The notes under the pieces are model-generated. The model did not search any database, had not been told where the DNA came from, and saw only the letters and a list, made by a program, of their open reading frames with translations. Shown here piece after piece: positions 8,559 to 16,359 of a DNA stretch of 37,968 bases. Positions within the stretch are counted from its first letter, which is position 1. Every line of letters begins with the position of its first letter. Source of the DNA: Streptomycetaceae bacterium MP113-05 (lineage in GTDB: Bacteria > Actinomycetota > Actinomycetes > Streptomycetales > Streptomycetaceae); contig KI547037.1 in assembly GCA_000497405.1 (NCBI GenBank), positions 44,681 through 82,648 of the forward strand. Direction: 5' to 3'. The position numbers and the translations under genes are program-made.

Positions 8559-9426
8559 GGGCCGACCCGCGGGAGGAGGCAGCCTGCCCGGTGAGCTCGA
8601 TGGCCGATTCGAGCGCGTCGGCGAGGGTGGCGCGCGTGAGGATGTCCGAGAGGTCGATACCCAGCTGCACGATGGTCTGGGCGATGCTGGGCCGGATGCC
8701 GCTGATGACGCAGTCCGCGCCCATCATCCGCACCGCCTGCACCGTCTGCATCAGGTGCTGGGCGACGGAGGTGTCGACAGTGGGCACACCGGTGATGTCG
8801 ACGATGGCCACGGTCGCCTCGTACTGCTGGATGGCCTCCAGCAGGTTCTCCATCACGACCTGGCTGCGCGCGGTGTCCAGGTTGCCGATGAGCGGCACCG
8901 CCAGTACTTTCCGCCACAGCTGAACCACGGGGGTCGACAGCTCCAGGAGCTGACGGCTCTGCCGGCGGATGATCTCCTCCCGCCCCTCCACGAAGGTCTC
9001 GAAGGACAGTGCACCTGCGGCGTCCATCAGGCGGTTGAGCATCCGGGCGGCGGCGAACATCTCCTCGCCGGCCATCGACTCCTGCCGCGTGGCCTCCAGC
9101 AGCGCCTCCTTCAGCTGGAGGACCGCCAGCGCGGTCACCGTAGGAGAGACGCCGCCCCGGGCGCGGCGCAGCGAGAGGTCCTTCACCACGTGCCGCAGCT
9201 CCGCGTGTTCGGCCACCACGCGTTCCGCGGGAAGCCCGCAGGCGAGGGCCGAACCCAGGGTGGACACCAGGGCCTCCGCCTCCTCACGCAGTTCGGCTTC
9301 GATCAGGCCTTCCCGCAAGCCGGCCCGCTCCTCCTGCAACTGCACCCAGCGGTCGGCGATCTCGGAGCTGCGCTGCGACAGCACCTCCGTCAGGCGGTCT
9401 CGCACCGCGGACTCCGTGACACTCAT
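8551..9426 (-). CDS. rsbR: RsbR-like stressosome scaffold/sensor
   Basis: 291 aa. The N-terminal helical domain (about 10-150; SQRSSEIADRWVQLQEERAG to MLNRLMDAAGALSFETF) looks like the RsbRD_N type rather than the globin of Bacillus RsbRA. The C-terminal STAS domain (about 165-275) contains VDITGVPTVDTSVAQHLMQT and SGIRPSIAQTIVQLGI, the two regions that carry RsbT-phosphorylated Thr in RsbR. It has no membrane helix, so it senses in the cytoplasm. The ATG at 9426 follows GGGAGGG; the upstream in-frame extension lacks a ribosome site. First gene of the five-gene overlapping operon. Confidence 0.88.
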   Translation of the reverse strand: MSVTESAVRDRLTEVLSQRSSEIADRWVQLQEERAGLREGLIEAELREEAEALVSTLGSALACGLPAERVVAEHAELRHVVKDLSLRRARGGVSPTVTALAVLQLKEALLEATRQESMAGEEMFAAARMLNRLMDAAGALSFETFVEGREEIIRRQSRQLLELSTPVVQLWRKVLAVPLIGNLDTARSQVVMENLLEAIQQYEATVAIVDITGVPTVDTSVAQHLMQTVQAVRMMGADCVISGIRPSIAQTIVQLGIDLSDILTRATLADALESAIELTGQAASSRGSARD

Positions 9427-9514
9427 GAGGGAACCCTCCCACATCGCCGATTCGGGCCGGCCGGGACGTAGGAGCAGACCGACGGTGCTCACCAGCCACG
9501 GAACCGGGGCACCG

Positions 9515-10441
9515 TCACGGTGTTCGGGCGGCGAGGTGCTGGAGCAGGAGGCCTTCCCGCACCGCCCAGGGGCAGAGGACGACCTTGCTGAGCCCCATCT
9601 GTTTCAGAGCCGTGTGCGCCACCACGGCACCGGCCAGCGACTGTCGGCTGCGCGGGCCACTGATGCCCGGCAGCTTCGCCCGGTCGGCGGCAGGCAGACC
9701 GGCCAGTGTCCTCACTGCCTTCCGCAGGCCGGGGCGGGTCAACTCGCGCGTGACGTGGGCGCCCTCCCTCGCGGGCGGCGCTCCGCACATCCGGCCGAGC
9801 TGCTGGAAGGTGCGGGAGGTGGCGACCGCCGTGACCGGTTCCTCGGCCCGGACGCGGGCGGAGATCTCCCGCAACTGCTCCTCCGCCCGGCTGCGTACGG
9901 CCTTCACCGCACGCTTCGGAGGCGGGTCGGAGTGGCCGAAATAGCGCCGGGTGAGCCTGCCGGCACCCAGCGGCACCGAGGCGGCGAAGTCCGGCGCCTT
10001 GCTGCGGCCGAAGGCGATCTCCAACGAGCCGCCCCCGATATCCAGGACGACCATCGGGCCGGCGCGCCAGCCCATCCATGCCCGAGCGGCCCGAAAGGTC
10101 AGCCCTGCCTCCACCTCCCCGGACATCACCCGCAACGCCAGCCCGGTCTCCGCGAGGACCGTGTCCAGTGCCTCGGCGCGGTTCGGCGCGTCCCGGATGA
10201 CGGCCGTGGCGAACGCGTCCAGTTCTGTCACGTCCCAGCTCTCCGCCTCCTTGCAGGCGGCGGCCACCGCGTCGGACAGGAGGGTGATCGCGCGGGCGGG
10301 TAGCCGTCCGTCGGGTTCGACGAGCTCAGCCAGGCGAAGACGTTGCTTGGCCGTGTGTACCGGTGTGGGCACGGCCCCGTCGAGATCCGCGACCTCCAAT
10401 CGCACGGTGTTCGATCCTGCGTCCAGTACACCCACTCGCAT
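9515..10441 (-). CDS. Ppx/GppA-family exopolyphosphatase
   Basis: 308-aa protein of the ASKHA Ppx/GppA family. The phosphate-1 loop is at the N-terminus (MRVGVLDAGSNTVRLEV), ATAVIRDAPN lies mid-protein, and VLDIGGGSLEIAFG is the phosphate-2 loop. Single-domain actinobacterial members (~300-320 aa) hydrolyse polyphosphate or (p)ppGpp-type substrates. The start at 10441 fits the conserved family N-terminus; the frame is open further upstream but that part is low-complexity, and no good ribosome site is visible. It lies 88 bp before rsbR on the same strand, so read-through into the stressosome operon is possible. Polyphosphate or alarmone turnover would suit the stress context, but that link is inference. 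Confidence 0.85.
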   Translation of the reverse strand: MRVGVLDAGSNTVRLEVADLDGAVPTPVHTAKQRLRLAELVEPDGRLPARAITLLSDAVAAACKEAESWDVTELDAFATAVIRDAPNRAEALDTVLAETGLALRVMSGEVEAGLTFRAARAWMGWRAGPMVVLDIGGGSLEIAFGRSKAPDFAASVPLGAGRLTRRYFGHSDPPPKRAVKAVRSRAEEQLREISARVRAEEPVTAVATSRTFQQLGRMCGAPPAREGAHVTRELTRPGLRKAVRTLAGLPAADRAKLPGISGPRSRQSLAGAVVAHTALKQMGLSKVVLCPWAVREGLLLQHLAARTP

Positions 10442-10744
10442 GCGCTTGTGAGTACCCGTGCCCGGGGAGGACACCCGTCGCCATCCGGGTGCACTCTCCC
10501 GCGCGACGGGTGGGCCAGGCGGCGAACGCGGGTCCCACGACGGCGCGTCGGCCCGAGGAGAGGAGCCGTGTCCGGACACACGTCGGCGTTGCGCCGTGGT
10601 CGGCCGTGACACCCGTTAGGTGTCAGGTGGCCTGGCCGGCGGCCGCAACGAGCTGTTCGGGGGCGGTCGTTCGGGATCGTCGAGGGGCCCGTGTGCGGGA
10701 GCGGGGGACGAAACGGTCCTCGCCAGGAGGGCGCGAGGCGGGCA
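10442..10744. other. Intergenic region with one short inverted repeat
   Basis: 303 bases between the methyltransferase stop and the Ppx start, both on the minus strand. Apart from the perfect inverted repeat at 10607-10625 I see no convincing gene, promoter or RNA. The open frames crossing it have poor start contexts. Confidence 0.5.
10607..10625. repeat. Perfect 7-bp inverted repeat
   Basis: TGACACC, a five-base spacer CGTTA, then GGTGTCA. It lies about 120 bp past the methyltransferase stop and 166 bp upstream of the Ppx start. It could be an operator for the Ppx gene or a weak terminator for the methyltransferase. There is no T-run, and the stem is shorter than the strong terminators elsewhere in this window. 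Confidence 0.4.
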
Positions 10745-11554
10745 CTAGGGAGTGCCTTCGGCCCGGAGGCGGCCCCAGGCCGAGATCATCGGTGAGGTGG
10801 CGAGGTCGAGCCGTCCTGACGCGACGTTGGCGAGGTGCCGTTCGATCTCCTTGTCCGTGGCGAGGCCTGCGGCAGTGAGCCTGTCGCGCACCTGGCGGAC
10901 CGTCGCCTCCTCCAGGACGGCGCACGCGGGTGAGGTGATCGGGAAGTAGGCGTCGGCCCCGACGTCGGCGAGCCCCGCCTCGCGCAGCAGCCGTGGCAGT
11001 CGGCGTCCGTAGGCGAGCTCGGCCCCGCGCTGCTGCAGCAGCAGGCGGAAGCCCCGGCGCAGCCGGTTGGCGAGCTCCTGCTCGGGACCGTGCTCCTCGG
11101 GGCAGATCAGCGGCTGCAGTGCGGGGTCTGCGTCCTCGATCAGCAACCACCCGCCGGGGCGCAGCGCCCGCACCATCGTGCGCAGTGCGACGTCGCGGTC
11201 GCTGACGTGGACGAGGACGAGGCGGGCGTGGACCAGATCGAAGGTCCCGGCGGGGGGTGGGTCCAGCGCGACGTCGTGGCGGACCACCTCGACCCCCTCG
11301 GAGGTGGCGGCCCCGGCCCAGGACACGTCGATGTCGGTGGCGAGCACTCTCCCACCGGGCCCGACGCGCGTGGCGAGCCACGAGGGGACGGCCGGTCCGC
11401 CGGACCCCACCTCCCAGCACTGCCACCCCTCGGCGACGCCGACCGTCTCGAAGTGCCGGAACGTCGAGTCGTCGAAGAGGTCCGACAGGGCGTCGAAGCG
11501 TGTGCCCGCCTCGGCCTGCCCGTTGTCCAGGAGATACCCCGCGTCCTGACCCAT
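10745..11554 (-). CDS. Class I SAM-dependent methyltransferase
   Basis: 269 aa with a Rossmann-like methyltransferase core. Motif I is CWEVGSGGPAVPSWLA, a variant of E/DxGxGxG; RVLATDIDVSW carries the acidic residue that binds the SAM ribose. FDLVHARLVLVHV is motif II/post-I, and LRPGGWLLIEDAD is motif III. The substrate is unknown; similar proteins are annotated as methyltransferase domain 25/11 or ubiE-like. The ATG at 11554 has no strong ribosome site. It is divergent from the universal stress protein gene at 11805, with a 250-bp gap. It appears to be a single-gene unit. Confidence 0.82.
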   Translation of the reverse strand: MGQDAGYLLDNGQAEAGTRFDALSDLFDDSTFRHFETVGVAEGWQCWEVGSGGPAVPSWLATRVGPGGRVLATDIDVSWAGAATSEGVEVVRHDVALDPPPAGTFDLVHARLVLVHVSDRDVALRTMVRALRPGGWLLIEDADPALQPLICPEEHGPEQELANRLRRGFRLLLQQRGAELAYGRRLPRLLREAGLADVGADAYFPITSPACAVLEEATVRQVRDRLTAAGLATDKEIERHLANVASGRLDLATSPMISAWGRLRAEGTP

Positions 11555-11693
11555 GCGCTGATCATGTCACGGCCGACGGGACGAGGCCCGGGGCGAGAAT
11601 TCCCGCACGCCGCGGACCGGCCGGTTCGCCCGGCTCGGCCCCGGACCGAGGAGCGCGACAGGGCCGAGCGTCCGGGCCGAGCGTCCCCGGGTC

Positions 11694-11709
11694 GTCCCCG
11701 TTCGGCCCT
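11694..11709. promoter_or_regulatory. Candidate DevR/OsdR-like box upstream of stress-protein gene
   Basis: GTCCCCGTTCGGCCCT lies 95 bp before the ATG at 11805. On the other strand it reads AGGGCCGAACGGGGAC, with G-rich and C-rich half-sites like the boxes at 14491, 21416 and 28123. A second GGGCCGAGCG repeat occurs at 11661-11670 and 11674-11683. This is pattern resemblance only, with more degenerate arms than the other boxes. Confidence 0.3.
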
Positions 11710-11804
11710 GTGGCCGCGAGGGGTGAGGGCCACACGATGCGACTGGGCGGTGTTGTGCAGGCATCCGCGAGTGGTGCCGGGCCGCGGAGAGAAGGAGAGC
11801 TGAC

Positions 11805-12665
11805 ATGACCGGTCCAGTGCTCGTCGGGGTGGACGGTTCGGAGCAGAGCATCGTCGCCGTCGAGTCCGCCGCCCGTGAGGCACGTCTGCGGGGCGTACCC
11901 CTGCGGGTGGTGCACGCCTTCCGCCCGCCCGCCCTCCAGCCGCCGCTCGCCGATCCCCAGGCCGCTCGGAACACCGCAGAGCGGGTCACACAGGACGCGG
12001 CGCAGTGTGCGCGTGTGGTGGAACCCGGCATCGAGGTCTTCGCCAGCGTGGTGTCCGGGGACGTGCTGCCCGTACTCGAGGGCGAGTCCCGCCACGCGGC
12101 GGTCGTCGTGGTCGGAAACCGGGGGCACAACGCCTTCAGCGGACTGCTGGCGGGGTCCACAGGAGTGGAGCTGGCCGCTCACGCGCTCGGCCCGGTCATG
12201 GTGGTCCGCGACCGCTGGCTCCCCCAGGGGCGCGTGGCCCTCGGAGTGGACGGTTCGCCGGCGGGGGAGGCGGCGGCGGACTTCGCCTTTGCCGAGGCGT
12301 CCCTGCGGCGCGTCGGTCTCCTGGCCGTGCACGCCTGGACGCCGTGGAACGTCGAGCCGCCGCACCCTTCCGATCCGTCCGAGCCGTACGCCGCCGCCCC
12401 CGGTGCCCTGGCGGCGCAGGAGGAGCGGCTGCTCGCGGAGTCCCTGACGGGACACTGCCAGCGCTACCCGGACGTCGCCGTCGAGCGTCGGCCGGTGCGG
12501 GGCGAAACCCGGGAAGCGCTGATCGAAGCGAGCAGGGACGCCCAGATGGTCGTGGTGGGCAGCCGCGGGCGAGGCGGCTTCAAGGGGTTGATGCTCGGGT
12601 CCGTGAGCCAGGCACTCCTCCACCACGCCCACTGCACCGTCGCCGTCGTCCCTGCCGGAAGGTGA
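11805..12665 (+). CDS. Universal stress protein, tandem UspA domains
   Basis: 286 aa with two UspA domains. Domain 1 (about 4-135) opens with VLVGVDGSEQS and has the ATP-loop VVVGNRGHNAFSGLLAGS. Domain 2 (about 145-285) opens VALGVDGSP and has VVVGSRGRGGFKGLMLGS, ending CTVAVVPAG. Both domains keep the G-2x-G-9x-G-S/T motif for ATP binding, as in Rv2623 of the mycobacterial DosR regulon. The ribosome site AAGGAGAGC precedes the ATG. It converges on the CBS-BON gene with 14 bp between stops. One of four such proteins in this window; cytoplasmic. Confidence 0.92.
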   Translation: MTGPVLVGVDGSEQSIVAVESAAREARLRGVPLRVVHAFRPPALQPPLADPQAARNTAERVTQDAAQCARVVEPGIEVFASVVSGDVLPVLEGESRHAAVVVVGNRGHNAFSGLLAGSTGVELAAHALGPVMVVRDRWLPQGRVALGVDGSPAGEAAADFAFAEASLRRVGLLAVHAWTPWNVEPPHPSDPSEPYAAAPGALAAQEERLLAESLTGHCQRYPDVAVERRPVRGETREALIEASRDAQMVVVGSRGRGGFKGLMLGSVSQALLHHAHCTVAVVPAGR

Positions 12666-12679
12666 GCGAGTGCGCCGCA

Positions 12680-13366
12680 TTACCGTCCCAGCGGTGACCG
12701 CCGGGACATGGCGCCGGTGTCGTCCGTCCGGAACGTCAGGTTCTCCTGCACGCTGACGACGCCGTCCACCGACCGGCACAGCCGGACCAGGACCGGGATC
12801 AGACTCCGGGCCTCCACCCGGCCGAGCAGCTCCACCCGCCCGCCCCGGACGTCCGCCGTCACCTCGGACGGGGCCAGACCGAGGGTGTCACGCAGTACTT
12901 CCCGGTGGATCTCGTCGCGGATCGCGTCGTCCCGTCGCAGGAACACCCGCAGCAGGTCGCCGCGGCTCACGACGCCGACGAGCCGGTCCGCCCCGTCCAC
13001 GACGGGCAGCCGTTTCACTCCGTGTGCCTCCATCAGCTGGGCGGCCTCCACCACCGTCCATTCGGGCCGGACACACACGGGGGGAGCGGTCATCAGCTCC
13101 TCCGCCCGCGCTCCCTCTGCCTTGGCCCGCTCCCAGTCCTCCAAGGCCGGTAGCGGCACCAGTCCCGTGAGTCCCGGCTCATTGCTCGCCTTGCGCAGCA
13201 GGTCCGCCTCGGAAACGACGCCGACCGGACGACTGTCCGCGTCGACCACGGGCACGGCCGTCACGTCGTGGTCGGCCAGAGTCCGGACGACCTCCTTGAA
13301 CGGGGTCGCTCGCCGAGCAACCACGACGTCGCGGGTCATCAGGTCACTCACGGTGCGGTGCTGCAT
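12680..13366 (-). CDS. CBS-pair and BON domain protein
   Basis: 228 aa. CBS domain 1 (about 7-60: VSDLMTRDVVVARRATPFKE to [10 protein letters not shown]), CBS domain 2 (about 93-147: LMTAPPVCVRPEWTVVEAAQ to LVGVVSRGDLL), then a BON domain (about 158-215: VRGGRVELLGRVEARSLIPV to VDGVVSVQENLTF). CBS pairs bind adenylyl ligands such as AMP or ATP; BON domains bind phospholipids or stabilise assemblies. Mycobacterial DosR-regulon Hrp1 (Rv2626c) is a CBS-only relative. ATG at 13366 follows GGGAGG. It lies 23 bp after the universal stress protein gene on the same strand, likely one transcript. Paralogue of the gene at 19803-20561. Confidence 0.9.
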   Translation of the reverse strand: MQHRTVSDLMTRDVVVARRATPFKEVVRTLADHDVTAVPVVDADSRPVGVVSEADLLRKASNEPGLTGLVPLPALEDWERAKAEGARAEELMTAPPVCVRPEWTVVEAAQLMEAHGVKRLPVVDGADRLVGVVSRGDLLRVFLRRDDAIRDEIHREVLRDTLGLAPSEVTADVRGGRVELLGRVEARSLIPVLVRLCRSVDGVVSVQENLTFRTDDTGAMSRRSPLGR

Positions 13367-13389
13367 GGTGCTGCCTCCCGGTGTGGGTG

Positions 13390-14259
13390 TCAGTCGTGCG
13401 GGACGACGGCCACGGGAGCCGCGGCATGGTGCAGCACGGCGTGGGTGACCGGTCCGAGCGGGGTGCCGGATGCGAGGTGCTTGTGCCGCCGTCGTCCGAC
13501 GACGACCAGGGATGCTTCCGCAGCCGCCTGCAGCAGGCGCGGTGCGACCGCGCCTGCCGTGGTGAGGCGCTCGGCCTTCACGTCCGGGTAGGCCGCAAGC
13601 CACGGCGCCAGAGCGTTCTCAAGGGCACGGGCCGCCCGTGCCTCCAGGTCGGTGCCCACACGCGGGTCGGGCAGCGCGGAAGGGTAGGCGTAGATTCCCT
13701 GCAGGCTCCACACGCTGACGGCTACCAGCGGCCGGAGCGTCCGATCCGCCTCGGCGAAGGCGAACTCCGCGACCGGGGCGGTCCGGTGCTCCACGTCGAG
13801 TCCGACCACCACCGGATCGTCCCCGGCCGGCGCCGGGGCGTCACCTGCGCGCACGAGCACTACGGGACCGCTCGCGCGGGCCACCACGGGCAGCATGACA
13901 CTCCCGGTCAGAAAACCCGACATGCGTCCCGTGCCCCGGGATCCCAGCACCAGCAGCTGGGCCTCGCGGAGGGTGTCGAGCAACGCCTTCGCCGGGGTCT
14001 CCGACGTCTCCTCCCCGGTGACCGTCAGGTCCGGATGACGGCGTGCAGCATCCTGCCATGCGGTACTCAGCCGCTCGTGAGCCCATTCCTCCTGAGCGGT
14101 GAGGCCGATCGTGAACTGCTGGTTCCCCGCGCGCCACGGTCGCGCGTACACGATCCGCAGCGCCGCGCCGCGCCGTGCCGCTGCCGCGGCGGCCCCGTGC
14201 AGAGCCGCGATGCTCGGGTCGGAGCCGTCCACGCCGACGGCCACTGGCTTGTGCGTCAT
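13390..14259 (-). CDS. Universal stress protein, tandem UspA domains
   Basis: 289 aa. Domain 1 (AVGVDGSDPSIAALHGAAA) ends with LVLGSRGTGRMSGFLTGSV, a complete ATP-binding motif. Domain 2 ends with VVVGRRRHKHLASGTPLGPV, where the first glycines are replaced (GRRRHK), so its nucleotide binding may be lost. The ATG is at 14259, next to a 325-bp divergent intergenic region shared with the cNMP-fold gene at 14585. It is cotranscribed with the downstream CBS-BON gene (23-bp gap). Typical of DosR/OsdR-type regulons. Confidence 0.9.
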   Translation of the reverse strand: MTHKPVAVGVDGSDPSIAALHGAAAAAARRGAALRIVYARPWRAGNQQFTIGLTAQEEWAHERLSTAWQDAARRHPDLTVTGEETSETPAKALLDTLREAQLLVLGSRGTGRMSGFLTGSVMLPVVARASGPVVLVRAGDAPAPAGDDPVVVGLDVEHRTAPVAEFAFAEADRTLRPLVAVSVWSLQGIYAYPSALPDPRVGTDLEARAARALENALAPWLAAYPDVKAERLTTAGAVAPRLLQAAAEASLVVVGRRRHKHLASGTPLGPVTHAVLHHAAAPVAVVPHD

Positions 14260-14584
14260 ATGTGTCTCCGGTCAGGGTGAACTACGACGGACGCCGACGA
14301 GCGAACTCACCGCCGAGGCGGCTCACTCCTCCACGAACTCCTGCCGGGTTCGGTGCGCCCTGCGCATGCCGGACGAGGTGGGGGAATCCGGGGCGACCCG
14401 GTCGAACGGCCTCCGGCAGCGACATGTTCCCGCCATGCCAGGGTGCCCTGGGGGAGTGCTGCGGGACGAGGGCCGTGCGGTCCCCGTGGCGGGTCCTTCG
14501 GCCCCGTCCGGCGTGAGCGTGTCCGGTCCATGCTTGCCCCATCGGAATCGCCTGGGCTGTCGCCGCCGCGTGAGGAGGAACGAC
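14260..14584. promoter_or_regulatory. Divergent promoter region with two GGGNCC-type boxes
   Basis: 325 bases between the divergent universal stress protein and cNMP-fold genes. It contains GGGCCGTGCGGTCCC at 14470-14484 and GGGTCCTTCGGCCCC at 14491-14505. The second ends 79 bp before the ATG at 14585, almost the same spacing as the box before the gene at 21508. No gene-like frame with a ribosome site is seen. No obvious -10/-35 for the housekeeping sigma stands out. Candidate operator region for the DevR-like regulator; inference from pattern. Confidence 0.4.
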
Positions 14585-15046
14585 ATGATCAGCACGGACT
14601 CGAGTCTTCTGAGCGCTCTGTCCCCGGACGGCCGGGACCGCATTCTCACGGCTGCCCGCGAGGTGAACTTTCCGGCCGGCGAACGGTTGTTCCAGGAGGG
14701 GAGCCCGACCGACCGGTTCTGGACAGTGCGTACCGGCACGGTGACCCTCGACATGGCGGTTCCGGGCCGGCGTCCGGCGTCCGTCGAGACGTTGCATCCC
14801 GGCGACCTGGTCGGCTGGTCCTGGCTCATCCCCCCGTACACCTGGCACCTCGGGGCGGAAGCCCTGAGCCCCGTGCGCGCCCTGGAGTTCGACGCGCGGG
14901 AGGTCCGGGAGATGTGCGAGGCCGATCCGGAGCTGGGGAGGGCCGTCGCGATCCGGGTGGCAGAGATCATCGGTCACCGGTTGCAGCAGGCCCGGGCCCG
15001 GCTGCTCGACCTCTACGGACCGCCGGGCGACGTCCCGATGCGGTGA
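14585..15046 (+). CDS. Stand-alone cyclic-nucleotide-binding-fold protein
   Basis: 153 aa, almost only a Crp-type beta-barrel: LLSALSPDGRDRILTAAREV, then FPAGERLFQEGSPTDRFWTV, ETLHPGDLVGWSWLIPPYTW, and the C-helix ending GHRLQQARARLLDLYGP. No DNA-binding domain follows. The phosphate-binding cassette normally has GE-L and an Arg that holds the cyclic phosphate; here the region reads GDLVGWSWLIPPYTWHLGA without that Arg, so cAMP is an unlikely ligand. ATG at 14585 follows GAGGAGGA. It is monocistronic or read together with the nitroreductase 150 bp downstream. Close paralogue of the 20558-21028 product (shared LVGWSW/LLGWSW, CEADPELG, IIGHRLQ). Confidence 0.87.
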   Translation: MISTDSSLLSALSPDGRDRILTAAREVNFPAGERLFQEGSPTDRFWTVRTGTVTLDMAVPGRRPASVETLHPGDLVGWSWLIPPYTWHLGAEALSPVRALEFDAREVREMCEADPELGRAVAIRVAEIIGHRLQQARARLLDLYGPPGDVPMR

Positions 15047-15196
15047 GGAGTACGGGATGTACGCCGTGCGACGCACGTGTCATCCGCGCGACGGCTCGCA
15101 CCGTCGTCGCATCGGAGCGGCGCGCCCCGTCACCGGGGACGAAGGACGGACGGCCCGTCCGGGCCGGCAGCTGCGCGCAGCAGAGGAGTTCACGTG

Positions 15197-16195
15197 ATGG
15201 GCCGCCCCTCACCGGACCGGGAGACCGTTTGCGCTCTGGCACTGGCCGCGGCCTCCGCGCCGTCCATGCACAACGCACAGCCCTGGCGCTTCCGGTACAC
15301 CGTCAGCCGGAGCGCCTTCCACGTGCACGCGGACTTCGGACGTGCCATGCCTCATACCGATCCGCACAACCGCGCGCTGCACCTCGGGTGCGGTGCGGCC
15401 CTGCTGAACGCGCGCGCCGCTGCAGGGGCGGCAGGGCTGCCCGTGGTCACCTGCGTACTGCCCGCCCCGGATGACGACCCCAGCCTGCTGGCTACGGTCT
15501 GGTTCGACGGTGCCGCGGGATTCGTCGAGGAGGACGTGGCCCTGCTCGAACCGGTCGTACGCCTTCGCCACACCAGCCGGGAGCCGTTCGCAGAAAGGCG
15601 CCTGTCCCCTGAGGTCCGCGACGCGCTCATCGACGCTGCTGCCCGTGAGGGGACGTTTCTGACGTTCCCCGCCGACTGGCACCTGCAATGGGTGCTCGAA
15701 CTTGCGAACGAGGCGGCGACTCTGAACCGATCCGATCCGGAACGCCTGGACGACCTCGCACGCTGGACCCGGATCGGCGTGGCGGCGACGGACACCGCAA
15801 CCGACGGCGTCCCCGAGTACGCCTTCGGTCCTCGCAAGCTGGGGGGACGGGCACCCGTACGGGACTTCAGCGGCGGAGTACCGGTCGCCGACCGCGGTGC
15901 CGCCGCCTTCGAGGAGTACCCACAGGTGGCCCTGCTCAGTACGCACGGGGACCGTCCCCGCGACTGGCTCCGGGCCGGACAGGCGATGGAACGCGTCCTG
16001 CTCGTCGCCACCCGTCTCGGTCTCGCCTCGTCCTTCGTCACCGAGGTACTGGAGTGGCACGACACCCGCTGGCCGTTGCGGGACCCCCTGTCCGCCGCCG
16101 GGTCGGTGCAGATGGTGCTCCGTCTCGGTTACGGCCCGCAGGGGCCGACCACGCCCCGGCGAGCGGTGGCGGACCTGCTGGAGATCGAGCCCTGA
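15197..16195 (+). CDS. Acg-family nitroreductase
   Basis: 332 aa nitroreductase-superfamily protein of the Acg type (Rv2032/Rv3131-like, DosR regulon). It has APSMHNAQPWRF near the N-terminus (flavin-binding part), HTDPHNRALHLGCGAALLN, LRHTSREPF, and GQAMERVLLVATRLGLASSF near the C-terminus, the second half of the pseudo-symmetric fold. Acg proteins tend to bind flavin with a covered active site and may sequester FMN rather than reduce nitro compounds. The ATG at 15197 has GAGGAG eight bases upstream; a GTG one codon earlier is also possible. It follows the cNMP-fold gene on the same strand. About the same length as the paralogue at 18097-19071. Confidence 0.88.
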   Translation: MGRPSPDRETVCALALAAASAPSMHNAQPWRFRYTVSRSAFHVHADFGRAMPHTDPHNRALHLGCGAALLNARAAAGAAGLPVVTCVLPAPDDDPSLLATVWFDGAAGFVEEDVALLEPVVRLRHTSREPFAERRLSPEVRDALIDAAAREGTFLTFPADWHLQWVLELANEAATLNRSDPERLDDLARWTRIGVAATDTATDGVPEYAFGPRKLGGRAPVRDFSGGVPVADRGAAAFEEYPQVALLSTHGDRPRDWLRAGQAMERVLLVATRLGLASSFVTEVLEWHDTRWPLRDPLSAAGSVQMVLRLGYGPQGPTTPRRAVADLLEIEP

Positions 16196-16359
16196 CACCG
16201 ATCCTGCCGGGCCGCCCGGGTGGCACGCCCCGGTCGGTGCCGCCCCCCGGAGCCCGACGTGTGCATGCCCTCGGCGAGGGCGGGACTGGGCAGCCGCCGT
16301 TAGTGTGAAGGAGGGAGCGTCTGCTGCCGAGTACTCCGGGAACATGGGAGGTCGGTCCG

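Noticed and set aside
6610-9471. A 953-codon open frame on the plus strand opposite the stressosome genes
   Set aside because: Arg/Pro-rich, no domain, and antisense to five well-supported overlapping genes; an artefact of high GC content.
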